Shown: one piece after another, positions 18,739-27,323 of the stretch | Layout of the letters: each line of letters opens with the position of its first letter | Numbering within the stretch: position 1 is the stretch's first letter | Assembly: GCA_027214255.1 (NCBI GenBank) | Contig: JAPWHL010000011.1 | Coordinates: 1-64,000 of the forward strand | Length of the DNA stretch: 64,000 nt | Direction of reading: 5' to 3' | DNA from: Roseovarius aestuarii | Lineage (GTDB): Bacteria > Pseudomonadota > Alphaproteobacteria > Rhodobacterales > Rhodobacteraceae | Program-made: the position numbers and the translations under genes | The notes under the pieces: generated by a model | The model's input: the letters and a program-made list of their open reading frames with translations, nothing else | What the model was told of the DNA's origin: nothing | Databases searched by the model: none

Positions 18739-18760
18739 GGGTATTTTCACCAAGAAAAAG
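18739..18760 (+). repeat. Short gene-end repeat element, copy 1
   Basis: GGGTATTTTCACCAAGAAAA(AG) lies just after the ribD stop, in the same orientation. A copy with one mismatch sits after the moeA-fusion stop (59138-59160), and a related form lies between yejB and yejE (28515-28540). Confidence 0.55.
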
Positions 18761-18765
18761 TAGGA

Positions 18766-20727
18766 TCAGAGGCTGATCCGCAGGCGGATGAATCCATCGC
18801 TGTTTTGCCCCAAAGGCGTGGCGCGGGCGGCACGCAATGCGCTTGGATCGTTCACGACATCGGGGGCTGTCTCCAAGATGACGGTCGTGCCGGGGAGGGG
18901 GGCAAAGCGCCACGTTTCGTCGGTGTTTTCCGGCGGTTCCAATGGCGTGGTTGCCAGATGTGAGATCAACAGATCACGCATTGTTTTGGGCGATGTGTAG
19001 ACCACGGCGCTGTCTGGCATGGTGCGATATGGTCCGCCGCCGCTGGCCCGGTAGTTGTTGGTTGCGAGCAGAAAACGCGCATTGTCCCGCACGGGTTTTC
19101 CGGCATGGCTGAGGTCAGAGATGCGCCGCGCATCGGGGTTGACCAAGCGGCCCGCGCGATCGAAACGTGCTGGTTGGCTAAGATCGATTACATAGCTTAA
19201 GCCATGAATGACATCGAAATCATGTCCGGGTATATGCGGGTTCAAGAGCGGAGCATCTTGTGCGCCGGGCGTGACCTGAGCAAAGCAGATCGCCGCGCGT
19301 TCGAGCCAATCGCGCAGATCGGCCCCGGTCACACGCAGACCGCACAGTACGTTTGGAAATGGGTATAAATCGGCGGCATGACGCAGGCACAGTGGCCCGG
19401 CTGGGACGTTGGTGTAGTTTCCCGGGCCACCGAGGCCGCCTGTCTTGACCGCACAGGCGGCTGAAACCAAAGGCAATTCGCCATCCGCGGTACCGGCCAC
19501 AGCCTGTGCAAGGCATTGCTGCTGCAAGGCGTTGATGACTTCCACGCTTTTGTTTGGGGAGGCAAGGGCGAGGTAGCTGTGTAACCGTGTGGTTGCGTGT
19601 CCGATGGGGCGTTGTGTCAGGCGCAATGTCGCTTGGTGCGCGGGCGCCAGTTGGGCCATCAAGGTAGGATCGGCTGGAACCGGGGCCCGACCTTGAGGTG
19701 CAGTGGGGCGAAGTTCGGATTGCACGCGGGTCAAAGCCCAAGTGTCACCGTCGCGACGCAAGTTTAGATCCATGACACCTAAATGAGAGCCGAAGGCGCC
19801 AGCCATCAGGGCGGGTGTCCCGTTCAACCGGCCGCGTGCGTGATCTACGCCGGATACGAGCGGGTGCTGATGGTGGGGAGGTACCGCGTGTCGTTGCGGA
19901 AATATGCCGTGGCAATGCCCTGTTATAATCGCGTCCACGCCCGGTAAGGCGGCCAAGGGCAGGGCAGCGTTTTCCATCATGGGATATGCGGGGTCCGTAT
20001 CGATTCCGGTATGGGCTAGCAGGATGACGATATCGGCCCCTTCCGCACGTACCTGTGGCACTATCCGTTGCGCGCTTTCGACCATATCGTGGGCTTGGAC
20101 GCGATCTTGCAGATGTATGCGATCCCACGTGTTCACTTGTATGGGTACCAACCCAATGATTCCCAAGGTCACAAGATGACGCTCCCCCGAATCGTCCAGA
20201 ACCTGTTGTTTAAGCAGAAAGTAAGGCGGCAAAAACGGATTGCCGTCACGATCTAATGTGCATCCCCCTTTTCTGACATTGGCGCAGGTGAACGGAAATT
20301 TCGCCTCTGAAATTGCGCGGCACAACCAGTCGATTCCAAAGTTAAACTCGTGATTGCCCAACGTCGCCGCATCATACCGTAGATGGTTCATCGCGCTGAT
20401 GACCGGATGCGGCCCATGCCAGTCAGAGCCATCTTGCGGGGTCATATCGCCAATAGGTGTGCCCTGAAGTGCATCTCCGTTATCGAATAAAAATACATTC
20501 TGCGCTTCAGCCCGCGCCGTGCGGATCAATGTCGCAATGCGGGCCAACCCATGAGGGCGGTCATCCTGATCCGCGAAATAGTCATAGGGAAGCAGATGTG
20601 CATGAAGGTCTGTGGTGCACAAAAGCCGTACCTGTGCCGTGACGTTCTTTGTGGATGCCGCGGGTATTGCGATGTTCGGGAATGGCGGAGGAACGGTCAT
20701 GGGACATTGACTTTGCTCTAAAGTCAT
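18766..20727 (-). CDS. CpdB-like 2',3'-cyclic-nucleotide phosphodiesterase/3'-nucleotidase or 5'-nucleotidase
   Basis: The 653-residue protein has the calcineurin-like metallophosphatase core, with DLHAHLLPYDYF (about residue 40), DNGDALQGTP, GNHEFNFG and GHCHGIFP. A C-terminal 5'-nucleotidase substrate domain follows (NYRASGGGPY; YPFPN). This is the layout of CpdB and UshA, which hydrolyse nucleotides, usually in the periplasm. I see no signal peptide at the N-terminus, which is hydrophilic and proline-rich, so location is uncertain. The start is ambiguous: ATG 20727 and ATG 20700 both lack a good ribosome site. It is convergent with ribD. Confidence 0.85.
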   Translation of the reverse strand: MTLEQSQCPMTVPPPFPNIAIPAASTKNVTAQVRLLCTTDLHAHLLPYDYFADQDDRPHGLARIATLIRTARAEAQNVFLFDNGDALQGTPIGDMTPQDGSDWHGPHPVISAMNHLRYDAATLGNHEFNFGIDWLCRAISEAKFPFTCANVRKGGCTLDRDGNPFLPPYFLLKQQVLDDSGERHLVTLGIIGLVPIQVNTWDRIHLQDRVQAHDMVESAQRIVPQVRAEGADIVILLAHTGIDTDPAYPMMENAALPLAALPGVDAIITGHCHGIFPQRHAVPPHHQHPLVSGVDHARGRLNGTPALMAGAFGSHLGVMDLNLRRDGDTWALTRVQSELRPTAPQGRAPVPADPTLMAQLAPAHQATLRLTQRPIGHATTRLHSYLALASPNKSVEVINALQQQCLAQAVAGTADGELPLVSAACAVKTGGLGGPGNYTNVPAGPLCLRHAADLYPFPNVLCGLRVTGADLRDWLERAAICFAQVTPGAQDAPLLNPHIPGHDFDVIHGLSYVIDLSQPARFDRAGRLVNPDARRISDLSHAGKPVRDNARFLLATNNYRASGGGPYRTMPDSAVVYTSPKTMRDLLISHLATTPLEPPENTDETWRFAPLPGTTVILETAPDVVNDPSALRAARATPLGQNSDGFIRLRISL

Positions 20728-20878
20728 GGAGGGAAATAGCCCCTAAATCCATGACCCTAAGGATGAATAATTGATAAATCTCAATTCAAAGTAGAGCAAG
20801 CTGCTGGAAACGCAATGACCGAGTATTTCTTGCGCCTGCGCGATCTTCGTGGCACCTGCGACTTAGGAGGACCAAGAT

Positions 20879-21835
20879 ATGAAGCTGGCCGAGACAGTAA
20901 CCTTTGGTGGCAGCGCGCTGGACCGAGCCGCCGAATTGCGTGGTCTTGTCGAATTGCCGCAATCAAAGTCACAGGTCATCTTGTTGTGGCGCGGAAAATT
21001 ATGCGCGCATGTTCAGGACTTGGCTCCGTTGTTGCGAGTGCCGATGGATCATCCTGTTCTCGAGGGGGCAGCGACGCCGCCTGTGTTGCTGGGGCGTGAG
21101 GCGGATGGCACGTTGATCTTTGCGCAGGATATTTCGCATTGGTCAGCCGAGGACATGGACGCGTCTGCCTTGGGTACGTTTGTCGATACCAGCATGCAAA
21201 TGCATCCCGATCTGCCGGAAACGTATGGGTTTGCAGAATTGCGGCGGATCATGACCCGTCTGGATATTCGGGACGCGGAGCTGGCTGCGACCGCACGCGC
21301 GATCTATGGCTGGCATGAAAGCCACCGTTTCTGTGCACGGTGTGGTGAACCCAGCGACATGATCCTGCGGGGCTGGCAACGGAGCTGCCCGGCCTGCGGC
21401 GGGCAGCATTTCCCACGGACAGATCCGGTTGTTATTATGCTGATCGAGAAAGATAATTCAGTTTTGATGGGGCGGTCTCCGGGATGGCCGGACGGGATGT
21501 ACTCGCTTTTGGCGGGCTTTGTAGAACCGGGCGAAACCATCGAGGCTGCCGTGCGCCGCGAAACGCTGGAGGAAACCAACATCAAGGTGGGGGACGTCAG
21601 TTATCTTGCCAGTCAGCCGTGGCCCTTTCCCGCATCATTGATGATTGGCTGTCACGGCACCGCCCTGAGCGACGAGATTACAATCGATCCTGTCGAGATC
21701 GAAGCCGCCTGTTGGTTCACCCGCGAAGAAATACTGGACGCATTTGCGGGGCAGCATTCGTTCCTGTCCCCGGCGCGAGAAGGGGCGATAGCGCATTTTC
21801 TTCTGCGCAACTGGCTTGCAGATCGTCTGGATTGA
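20879..21835 (+). CDS. nudC: NAD(+) diphosphatase (NADH pyrophosphatase)
   Basis: The 318-residue protein hydrolyses NAD(H) to NMN(H) and AMP, and the family also removes NAD caps from RNA. Visible features are a zinc ribbon (CARCG and CPACGG, residues about 155-180), the Nudix box from GFVEPGE through REtLEE (about 215-237), and the SQPWPFPAS signature that marks the NudC subfamily. AGGAGG 8 bases upstream supports ATG 20879. The gene stands alone, followed by an SRPBCC-domain gene 99 bases on. Confidence 0.95.
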   Translation: MKLAETVTFGGSALDRAAELRGLVELPQSKSQVILLWRGKLCAHVQDLAPLLRVPMDHPVLEGAATPPVLLGREADGTLIFAQDISHWSAEDMDASALGTFVDTSMQMHPDLPETYGFAELRRIMTRLDIRDAELAATARAIYGWHESHRFCARCGEPSDMILRGWQRSCPACGGQHFPRTDPVVIMLIEKDNSVLMGRSPGWPDGMYSLLAGFVEPGETIEAAVRRETLEETNIKVGDVSYLASQPWPFPASLMIGCHGTALSDEITIDPVEIEAACWFTREEILDAFAGQHSFLSPAREGAIAHFLLRNWLADRLD

Positions 21836-21934
21836 GGTGACAATGAAACCAGTCAAAACCGAAAAACGGCCATGGTCCCAATCCGCCTGAAAGCGGATCA
21901 AGATCAAACGACGCTATACCAACAAGGCAGAGCG

Positions 21935-22402
21935 ATGAAATTTTCGACGCGCGAAGATATTGAAGCACCTATCGAATACGTGTTTTCCCAAGTGTCCGAT
22001 TTTCCGGGCCTTGAGCGCTCTGCCCTGCGGCGTGGGGCCGAAGTCCAGCGCGTCGATGAATTGAGACGCCTGGGGCCCGGCATGATTTGGGATACGGCAT
22101 TTGATTTACGCGGCAAACGCCGTCGGATGCAGGTTGAATTGGTCGAAATGGATCCCCCAAATAGCATGCGGTTGGTATCGCGGGCGGCGACTTTGCATGG
22201 AGAGCTTTGGGTTGATCTGGTGGCGATGTCACGTGGTCGCACGCGTTTGACATTGGCGGCGGAACTAACCCCTCAAAATTTATCGGCACGGCTGATGCTT
22301 CAGTCTTTGAAGCTGGCAAAATCCAGCGTGACCAAACGGTTCGAGATTCGCGTGGCAACTTATGCACGCGATCTGGAAGACCGTTATTCGCGCCGCGCTT
22401 AA
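21935..22402 (+). CDS. SRPBCC-fold protein
   Basis: This 155-residue protein begins MKFSTREDIEAPIEYVF, the opening strand and helix of the START/Bet v1-like (SRPBCC) fold, a hydrophobic ligand pocket also seen in CoxG-type and polyketide cyclase-like proteins. I place the start at 21935, preceded by AAGG; an in-frame extension back to 21872 lacks support. Ligand and role are unknown. A strong terminator follows. Confidence 0.75.
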   Translation: MKFSTREDIEAPIEYVFSQVSDFPGLERSALRRGAEVQRVDELRRLGPGMIWDTAFDLRGKRRRMQVELVEMDPPNSMRLVSRAATLHGELWVDLVAMSRGRTRLTLAAELTPQNLSARLMLQSLKLAKSSVTKRFEIRVATYARDLEDRYSRRA

Positions 22403-22452
22403 GGGCCAAGCGCCCTTGATAACTGGGCGCGCCTCAATGTCATCTTAAAATT

Positions 22453-22488
22453 AAAGACGCCCCGGCAACTGCTGGGGCGTCTTTTTGG
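22453..22488 (+). terminator. Rho-independent terminator after the SRPBCC gene
   Basis: AAAGACGCCCC (22453-22463) pairs with GGGGCGTCTTT (22474-22484), an 11-bp stem with a 10-base loop, and the stem runs into a T-tract. It may also act for the convergent repeat-protein gene. Confidence 0.85.
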
Positions 22489-22504
22489 GTTTTGCTTAGG
22501 AACT

Positions 22505-22813
22505 TTATGCGAAGGGCAGCTCGTTTTGATCCGCGATGTCGCGGGCGCGGGTTGTTGGGTCGCCATTGCGCTCGGGCGAAGTCAGCTCGCTGATCTGGTA
22601 ACCGTTTGCGCGGTCGGCGATGTCACGGGCGCGGGTTGTTGGGTCGCCATTGCGCTCGGACGAGGTCAGCTCGCTGATCTGGTAGCCATTTGCGCGGTCG
22701 GCGATGTCACGGGCGTTAAAGGTGAACGACGCGGGGGCGTCGATTGGCTGAGGCGCTGCCAACACAGGGGAGGCGGTGGCGGCAAGGAGGGCGATAAGGC
22801 TAAGAGTGCGCAT
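22505..22813 (-). CDS. Small secreted protein with tandem 28-residue repeats
   Basis: The 102-residue protein starts with a clear signal peptide (MRTLSLIALLAATASPVLAA) and AAGGA lies 6 bases before its ATG. The mature part is two full copies and a partial third copy of a 28-residue unit beginning ARDIADRANGYQISELTS and ending ERNGDPTTR, closing with QNELPFA. The unit is charged and polar, without cysteines. No family is recognised. It is probably periplasmic or extracellular. A longer frame upstream to 23167 has no signal or ribosome site and is not used. Confidence 0.7.
   Translation of the reverse strand: MRTLSLIALLAATASPVLAAPQPIDAPASFTFNARDIADRANGYQISELTSSERNGDPTTRARDIADRANGYQISELTSPERNGDPTTRARDIADQNELPFA
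22533..22715 (-). repeat. 84-bp tandem direct repeat inside the small secreted protein gene
   Basis: The word GCGATGTC recurs at 22533, 22617 and 22701, exactly 84 bp apart. The first two units are almost identical, with a few substitutions, and the third is partial. The period is a whole number of codons, so the repeat is maintained as protein. Confidence 0.9.
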
Positions 22814-23463
22814 TGTGTGTCCTTTCAATGGAACATTTGTTTTTGCTGTCTGTCTCCAGAGCGGCGTCTGTGCCGTCTGGTATGAGTGACAAATGGACCC
22901 TTGGTGGACGAAAGAAAACGCTTCTCGCTGATGCGTGATAAGCCACTCACGTCGCCCCTCGCTGCTGTGATTTCTCCGTGTCCGGGCGTGATCGATCTGG
23001 GCAGATTCCGGACGATTTTTGAGGGGCTGAGTGCCTTGTATGTAATTGAAATAAATGTTTAAATTGTAGGAATTGAGTGGGTATTCCGAATTGTTACAAT
23101 CCGATAACAAATACGGGGGGCACCAGCCCTGAGGCCCGAAACAGGGCCGTGCTTCGAAACAATTCAAACTTTGGGGGCGGACCTGAGGATCGATTTCAGG
23201 ACCATACTGGTGTTTGCGCGCGCCAAGAGAGTCATAAAAGCCCGATCAGGCAATGCCTGTTCATAGCTCGCGCGCACAGAGCGGGGAGGATTGCGGCACC
23301 CGAACAGGAGGGGCGCGGCGCTTGCGGCTATCAAACGCATTCTGAGCTGTCATTAGGTGTCGCGCACGAAGGCAATGCGCCGAGTGCGGGCGCGCGGCGG
23401 TAAAGGCGCCCCCTCAAACCGGTGGTGCGTCTCTGATTTGTCTCAGGCAACAAATGGAACGTG
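22814..23463. other. 650-base region without a convincing gene
   Basis: The part near 22814-23110 should contain the promoter of the repeat-protein gene and is locally AT-rich around 23040-23115. A 108-codon plus-strand frame (23077-23403) lacks a ribosome site and protein-like composition. The GC-rich stretch 23120-23410 could fold but matches no RNA family I recognise. Confidence 0.4.
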
Positions 23464-24321
23464 TCAGTCCCGGTTAGGATCGCGAGGATAGACGCCAAGG
23501 ATTTTCAGTTGCGACGTAAAATAGCGCAACTCTTCCAGTGCCAGAGCGACGTTGGGATCATCGGGATGCCCGTCAATATCCGCATAAAATTGCGTCGCCG
23601 AGAACGAGCCGCCCACCATATAGCTTTCCAGCTTGGTCATGTTGACGCCATTCGTGGCAAACCCGCCCATCGCCTTATAAAGGGCGGCGGGAATGTTGCG
23701 GACCTGAAATACAAAGCTGGTGATCATTCCGTCATCGCCGCGACGGGTGAAATCCGGTTCGCGCGCCATGACAATGAAGCGGGTGGTGTTGTTGCCCTCG
23801 TCTTCGATTTCGTTGGCCAACGGCTGTAGCCCATAAATTTCGCCCGCCAGCGGACTGGCCAGTGCGGCTGTGGTTCGCTCACCGTCTTCGGCCACTTGCC
23901 GGGCCGAGCCAGCGGTGTCGGCGCCGGTCACACGTGCGATACCGTGTTTCTCTAGAAAGGCGCGGCATTGGCCCAAGAGCATTGTGTGGCTCATCGCCTG
24001 GCGGATATCGGTCAACGGGGTGCCGGGCAGCGCCAGCAGGCTGATGTGCACCCGGACAAAGGCCTCGTCGATGATATGCAGCCCGCTACCGGGGAGAAGA
24101 TGGTGAATGTCAGCCACACGTCCAAAGGTCGAGTTTTCGACGGGCAGCATCGCCAGTCGCGCAGCACCGTTGCGCACGGCCTCGATCGCATCCTCAAAAG
24201 TGCGGCAGGGCATTGCCTGCATCTCGGGATAGGTGTCACGGCAGGCCTGATGCGAATAGGCCCCCAATTCGCCTTGAAAAGCGATAGTATTGGTGGTGTC
24301 TTGGGTCTGGCCGGGCGTCAT
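23464..24321 (-). CDS. pheA: Prephenate dehydratase
   Basis: This 285-residue monofunctional enzyme converts prephenate to phenylpyruvate in phenylalanine synthesis. It opens with the family motif FQGELGAYSH and has a catalytic domain with PVENSTFGRV. The dehydratase signature follows (NTTRFIVMAR, with the TRF catalytic Thr). A C-terminal ACT domain (ALYKAMGGFATNGVNMTKLES) gives feedback inhibition by phenylalanine. I set the start at ATG 24321, preceded by AAAGGA; the frame runs 20 codons further upstream without support. It diverges from the cytochrome c gene. Confidence 0.95.
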   Translation of the reverse strand: MTPGQTQDTTNTIAFQGELGAYSHQACRDTYPEMQAMPCRTFEDAIEAVRNGAARLAMLPVENSTFGRVADIHHLLPGSGLHIIDEAFVRVHISLLALPGTPLTDIRQAMSHTMLLGQCRAFLEKHGIARVTGADTAGSARQVAEDGERTTAALASPLAGEIYGLQPLANEIEDEGNNTTRFIVMAREPDFTRRGDDGMITSFVFQVRNIPAALYKAMGGFATNGVNMTKLESYMVGGSFSATQFYADIDGHPDDPNVALALEELRYFTSQLKILGVYPRDPNRD

Positions 24322-24453
24322 GTCGGGCGGTCCTTTGCATTTGTCCCGATTTCGACATGCATCGGGCATTTGGTCGCGCAAACTATACCTTGCGCAGTCC
24401 TAGGGGAAGCGGATAGATACGCTTTCGACAGCATTTGAAATGGAAGCAGATCG

Positions 24454-24987
24454 ATGTTCGATACAATGACACTCACCAAGGTCCTCGGCGGCTTTTGCGG
24501 CGCGTTCCTGATTTTCCTGCTGGGAAAATTTGCGGCAGAAACGATTTACACGGCCAAGGCAGGACAGGATGACGGTCACGGCGGCGCGCATGTGCAAGGC
24601 TATATGATCGACACGGGATCGGACGAAGGCGCAAGCGCCGAAGCCGAAGCTGGTCCTTCTTTGGAAGAATTGCTGGCGTCTGCCGATATCGGCAAGGGCG
24701 AACGCGTATTTAATAAGTGCAAGGCCTGTCACAAGCTGGAAAAAGGCGAGAACTCGACCGGCCCTTACCTCTATGGTGTTGTAGGACGCCCGGTTGATAC
24801 CGCAGATGGGTATGGTTACTCCGGCGCATTGGAAAAAGTGGTGGATGTCTGGACGCCTGAGCATCTGAATGGTTTCCTGACAAAACCCGGTTCTTATGCG
24901 CCGGGCACGACGATGGGTTTCACCGGTTTGAGCAAAGCCGAAGATCGCGCGAATCTGATCGCCTTTCTGGATAGCATCGACGAATGA
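24454..24987 (+). CDS. cycM: Membrane-anchored cytochrome c (c552/cy type)
   Basis: The 177-residue protein has an uncleaved N-terminal membrane helix (about residues 8-28), an acidic linker rich in Glu/Ala (about 45-70), and a class I cytochrome domain. Haem binding is at CKACH (about 90-94), and the distal Met ligand is likely in GTTMGFTGL (about 155). This layout matches Paracoccus cytochrome c552 (CycM) and Rhodobacter cytochrome cy, which carry electrons from the bc1 complex to terminal oxidases while tethered to the membrane. A terminator follows, so it is monocistronic. Confidence 0.88.
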   Translation: MFDTMTLTKVLGGFCGAFLIFLLGKFAAETIYTAKAGQDDGHGGAHVQGYMIDTGSDEGASAEAEAGPSLEELLASADIGKGERVFNKCKACHKLEKGENSTGPYLYGVVGRPVDTADGYGYSGALEKVVDVWTPEHLNGFLTKPGSYAPGTTMGFTGLSKAEDRANLIAFLDSIDE

Positions 24988-25013
24988 GTCACGCACAACT
25001 GATGTGCAATTTG

Positions 25014-25044
25014 GCCGCTGTCCTGTCCGGGACGGCGGCTTTTT
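25014..25044 (+). terminator. Rho-independent terminator after cycM
   Basis: GCCGCTGTCC pairs with GGACGGCGGC (one T-G pair), a 10-bp stem with a 6-base loop, followed by TTTTT. Confidence 0.85.
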
Positions 25045-25229
25045 CGTGTTTGGAGGTGGCTGTGGGTCTGATTTTCCCGCAGGCTGGAACAGGTGCGCCA
25101 CTCCGTCGCGATGCGTGCCTTTCGCACTAGTGCAAATTCGCCGGTTCAGGTTTGCGCCCGGGTGCGATAGCTTGCACAAAAGGCGCGACGCACCACATAA
25201 AACAATGGTCGCCATTCGAGGAGGATAAG

Positions 25230-27221
25230 ATGAATTCTTGCACAGGACAGGCGCACAAGACCGTAAACCGCGCGGGCGTATTGGCGCGCAGCACGTCGCC
25301 GGGCAATGGTGGGCTTTGGGCCGGATTGATGGCCTTGATTATCGCCGCGGGCTTGGCGCAGACCGCGCTGGCGCAAGACACGGCTCAGGCGGATGGCGAG
25401 ACCGGTGGAAAGATCATTAAGACCCACGGATATAGCTATTTTGGCGATTTGTCCTATCCTGCGGATTTCCCTCATTTTAATTACGTGAACCCCGATGCGC
25501 CCAAGGGCGGCGAAATGTCGCTGGCGGCCTCCGGAACGTTCGACACGTTGAATGCCTATGCGCTGAAAGGCGTGCCGGGTTCGGGCATGGGCCTTATGTA
25601 TGAAAGCCTGTTGGCCGAAGACCCACTTAGCAACACAAGTTGGGTGCCCGCCGATGCCTATGGTGAATCCTATGGGCTGTTGGCCGAAAGCCTGGAATAT
25701 GACGAAGGCAAGACCTGGGTCATTTTTAATATGCGCCCCGAGGCGCGGTTTTCGGATGGAACGCCGGTGACGGCGCATGATGTGGTATTTTCGCATAACC
25801 TGTTTTTGGAACAAGGCATTCCGTCCTATGCCGAGGCCGTCAAGAAACGTGTGCTGACTGCCGAGGCACTTGACGATCATCGCGTCAAATTCACCTTCGC
25901 CGAAGATCCGTCGCGTCGGTCTATGATTGATCAGGTTGGCTCGGTCCCGGTGTTTTCCAAGGCCTGGTATGAACGCACGGGGGCCAAGCTGAACGAATCG
26001 CGGTTGGAGCCTGCGGTGGGATCTGGCCCTTACATGCTGGACAGCTTTGAGGTGGGGCGAAACATCGTTTACAAACGCAATCCCGATTATTGGGGGCGGG
26101 ATTTGCCGGTCAATGTCGGGCGATTCAATTTCGATCGTGTGCGGTTTGAGTATTTTCTGGACGATGCGGCTATGTTCGAGGCGTTCAAAGCAGGTGAATA
26201 CCTGTTCCGTGCGGAATCCAGCTCAAAAAAATGGGCAACGGCCTATGATTTTCCCGCCGTCGAAAAGGGCTTTGTTCTGCGCGAGGAACTGCCTGATGGA
26301 TCTCCGCCCAATGCTGCCGGGTTCGTGTTTAACTTGGGCCGGGACAAATTAAAGGACATCCGTGTCCGTCAGGCACTGGCGTTGGCGTTCAATTTCGAGT
26401 GGACCAATGAATCCCTGCAGCACGGCTTGTTCAAGCAGCGCCATTCATTTTCGCAGGACACCCCGCTTGAGGCCAAGGGCCTGCCCGAGGGGCTGGAACT
26501 GGAATTGCTGACATCGCTGGGGGACTTGGTGCCGGACGCGATGCTGAGCGAGCCGGCGGTGATGGCGCATAGCTCGCGCGCACGAACCCTGTCGGATCGG
26601 GGAAACATGCGGCGCGCAATGGCCTTGCTGGACGAGGCCGGTTGGCCCGTTGGCACGGATGGTAAACGACGTAATGCTGATGGCGAATTGTTGACACTGA
26701 ACTTTCCCATTCCCGCCCCCAGCGCGGCCACGCTGGGCGGGATTATAGAAAATTACATGCAAAACATCGACAAACTGGGCATCACCACCCAGTACGAACC
26801 GATTGATGTGTCGCAATTCACCCTGCGCCGACGCGAGCGCGATTACGACATGCTGTATGCGGGGTATTACGCATTGACCGGCGCGGGCACGGGCCTGCGC
26901 CAGATGTTTGGTTCAGAGGCAGCCGAATATTCGGTGTTTAATCCTGCGGGCATTGCCAGCCCGTTGGTGGATGCAATCATAGATGCCTCGCTGGCGACCA
27001 AATCACAGGCTGAAGAAGACGCGGCTATGATGGCATTGGACCGCGCATTGCGATACGAGTTTCCGATGGTGTCCACATGGTACAATGACAGCTATTGGGT
27101 TGCTTATTGGGACGTGTTTGCCCATCCGCAGAAACAGCCGCCCTATCAGTTGGGAACGCTGGATTTCTGGTGGTATGACGCCGACAAGGCCGCGGCACTG
27201 AAGGCGGCGGGCGCATTGTGA
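25230..27221 (+). CDS. yejA: ABC transporter substrate-binding protein, YejA-like (family 5)
   Basis: The 663-residue protein has a long signal peptide with a hydrophobic core near residues 30-45 ending at ALAQD. Its body is typical of family 5 peptide-binding proteins, including HGYSYFGDLSYP and FPHFNYVNPDAPKGG, a hallmark of YejA. It should bind oligopeptides in the periplasm and hand them to the YejBEF transporter; in E. coli the system imports microcin C. AGGAGG 5 bases before ATG 25230 fixes the start. It is the first gene of a four-gene operon. Confidence 0.93.
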   Translation: MNSCTGQAHKTVNRAGVLARSTSPGNGGLWAGLMALIIAAGLAQTALAQDTAQADGETGGKIIKTHGYSYFGDLSYPADFPHFNYVNPDAPKGGEMSLAASGTFDTLNAYALKGVPGSGMGLMYESLLAEDPLSNTSWVPADAYGESYGLLAESLEYDEGKTWVIFNMRPEARFSDGTPVTAHDVVFSHNLFLEQGIPSYAEAVKKRVLTAEALDDHRVKFTFAEDPSRRSMIDQVGSVPVFSKAWYERTGAKLNESRLEPAVGSGPYMLDSFEVGRNIVYKRNPDYWGRDLPVNVGRFNFDRVRFEYFLDDAAMFEAFKAGEYLFRAESSSKKWATAYDFPAVEKGFVLREELPDGSPPNAAGFVFNLGRDKLKDIRVRQALALAFNFEWTNESLQHGLFKQRHSFSQDTPLEAKGLPEGLELELLTSLGDLVPDAMLSEPAVMAHSSRARTLSDRGNMRRAMALLDEAGWPVGTDGKRRNADGELLTLNFPIPAPSAATLGGIIENYMQNIDKLGITTQYEPIDVSQFTLRRRERDYDMLYAGYYALTGAGTGLRQMFGSEAAEYSVFNPAGIASPLVDAIIDASLATKSQAEEDAAMMALDRALRYEFPMVSTWYNDSYWVAYWDVFAHPQKQPPYQLGTLDFWWYDADKAAALKAAGAL

Positions 27222-27323
27222 ATGTGATCGACGGCATGCGGCAGGCAATAGGCCCAGTGGCAGACCCATGGCGGCGGGTGAGTGCCTTATGCTTGCGTCT
27301 ACGTCAGCGAAGGAGCGTCTGAA

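Noticed and set aside
22533-22715. CRISPR-like regular repeat
   Set aside because: The units are contiguous 84-bp direct repeats without spacers and keep a reading frame inside a signal-peptide-bearing gene.
23077-23403. 108-codon plus-strand frame
   Set aside because: It has no ribosome site, no recognisable family and low-quality composition.
24400-25215. 271-codon minus-strand frame across cycM and its terminator
   Set aside because: It is antisense to a clear cytochrome gene and crosses a terminator and the yejA leader.
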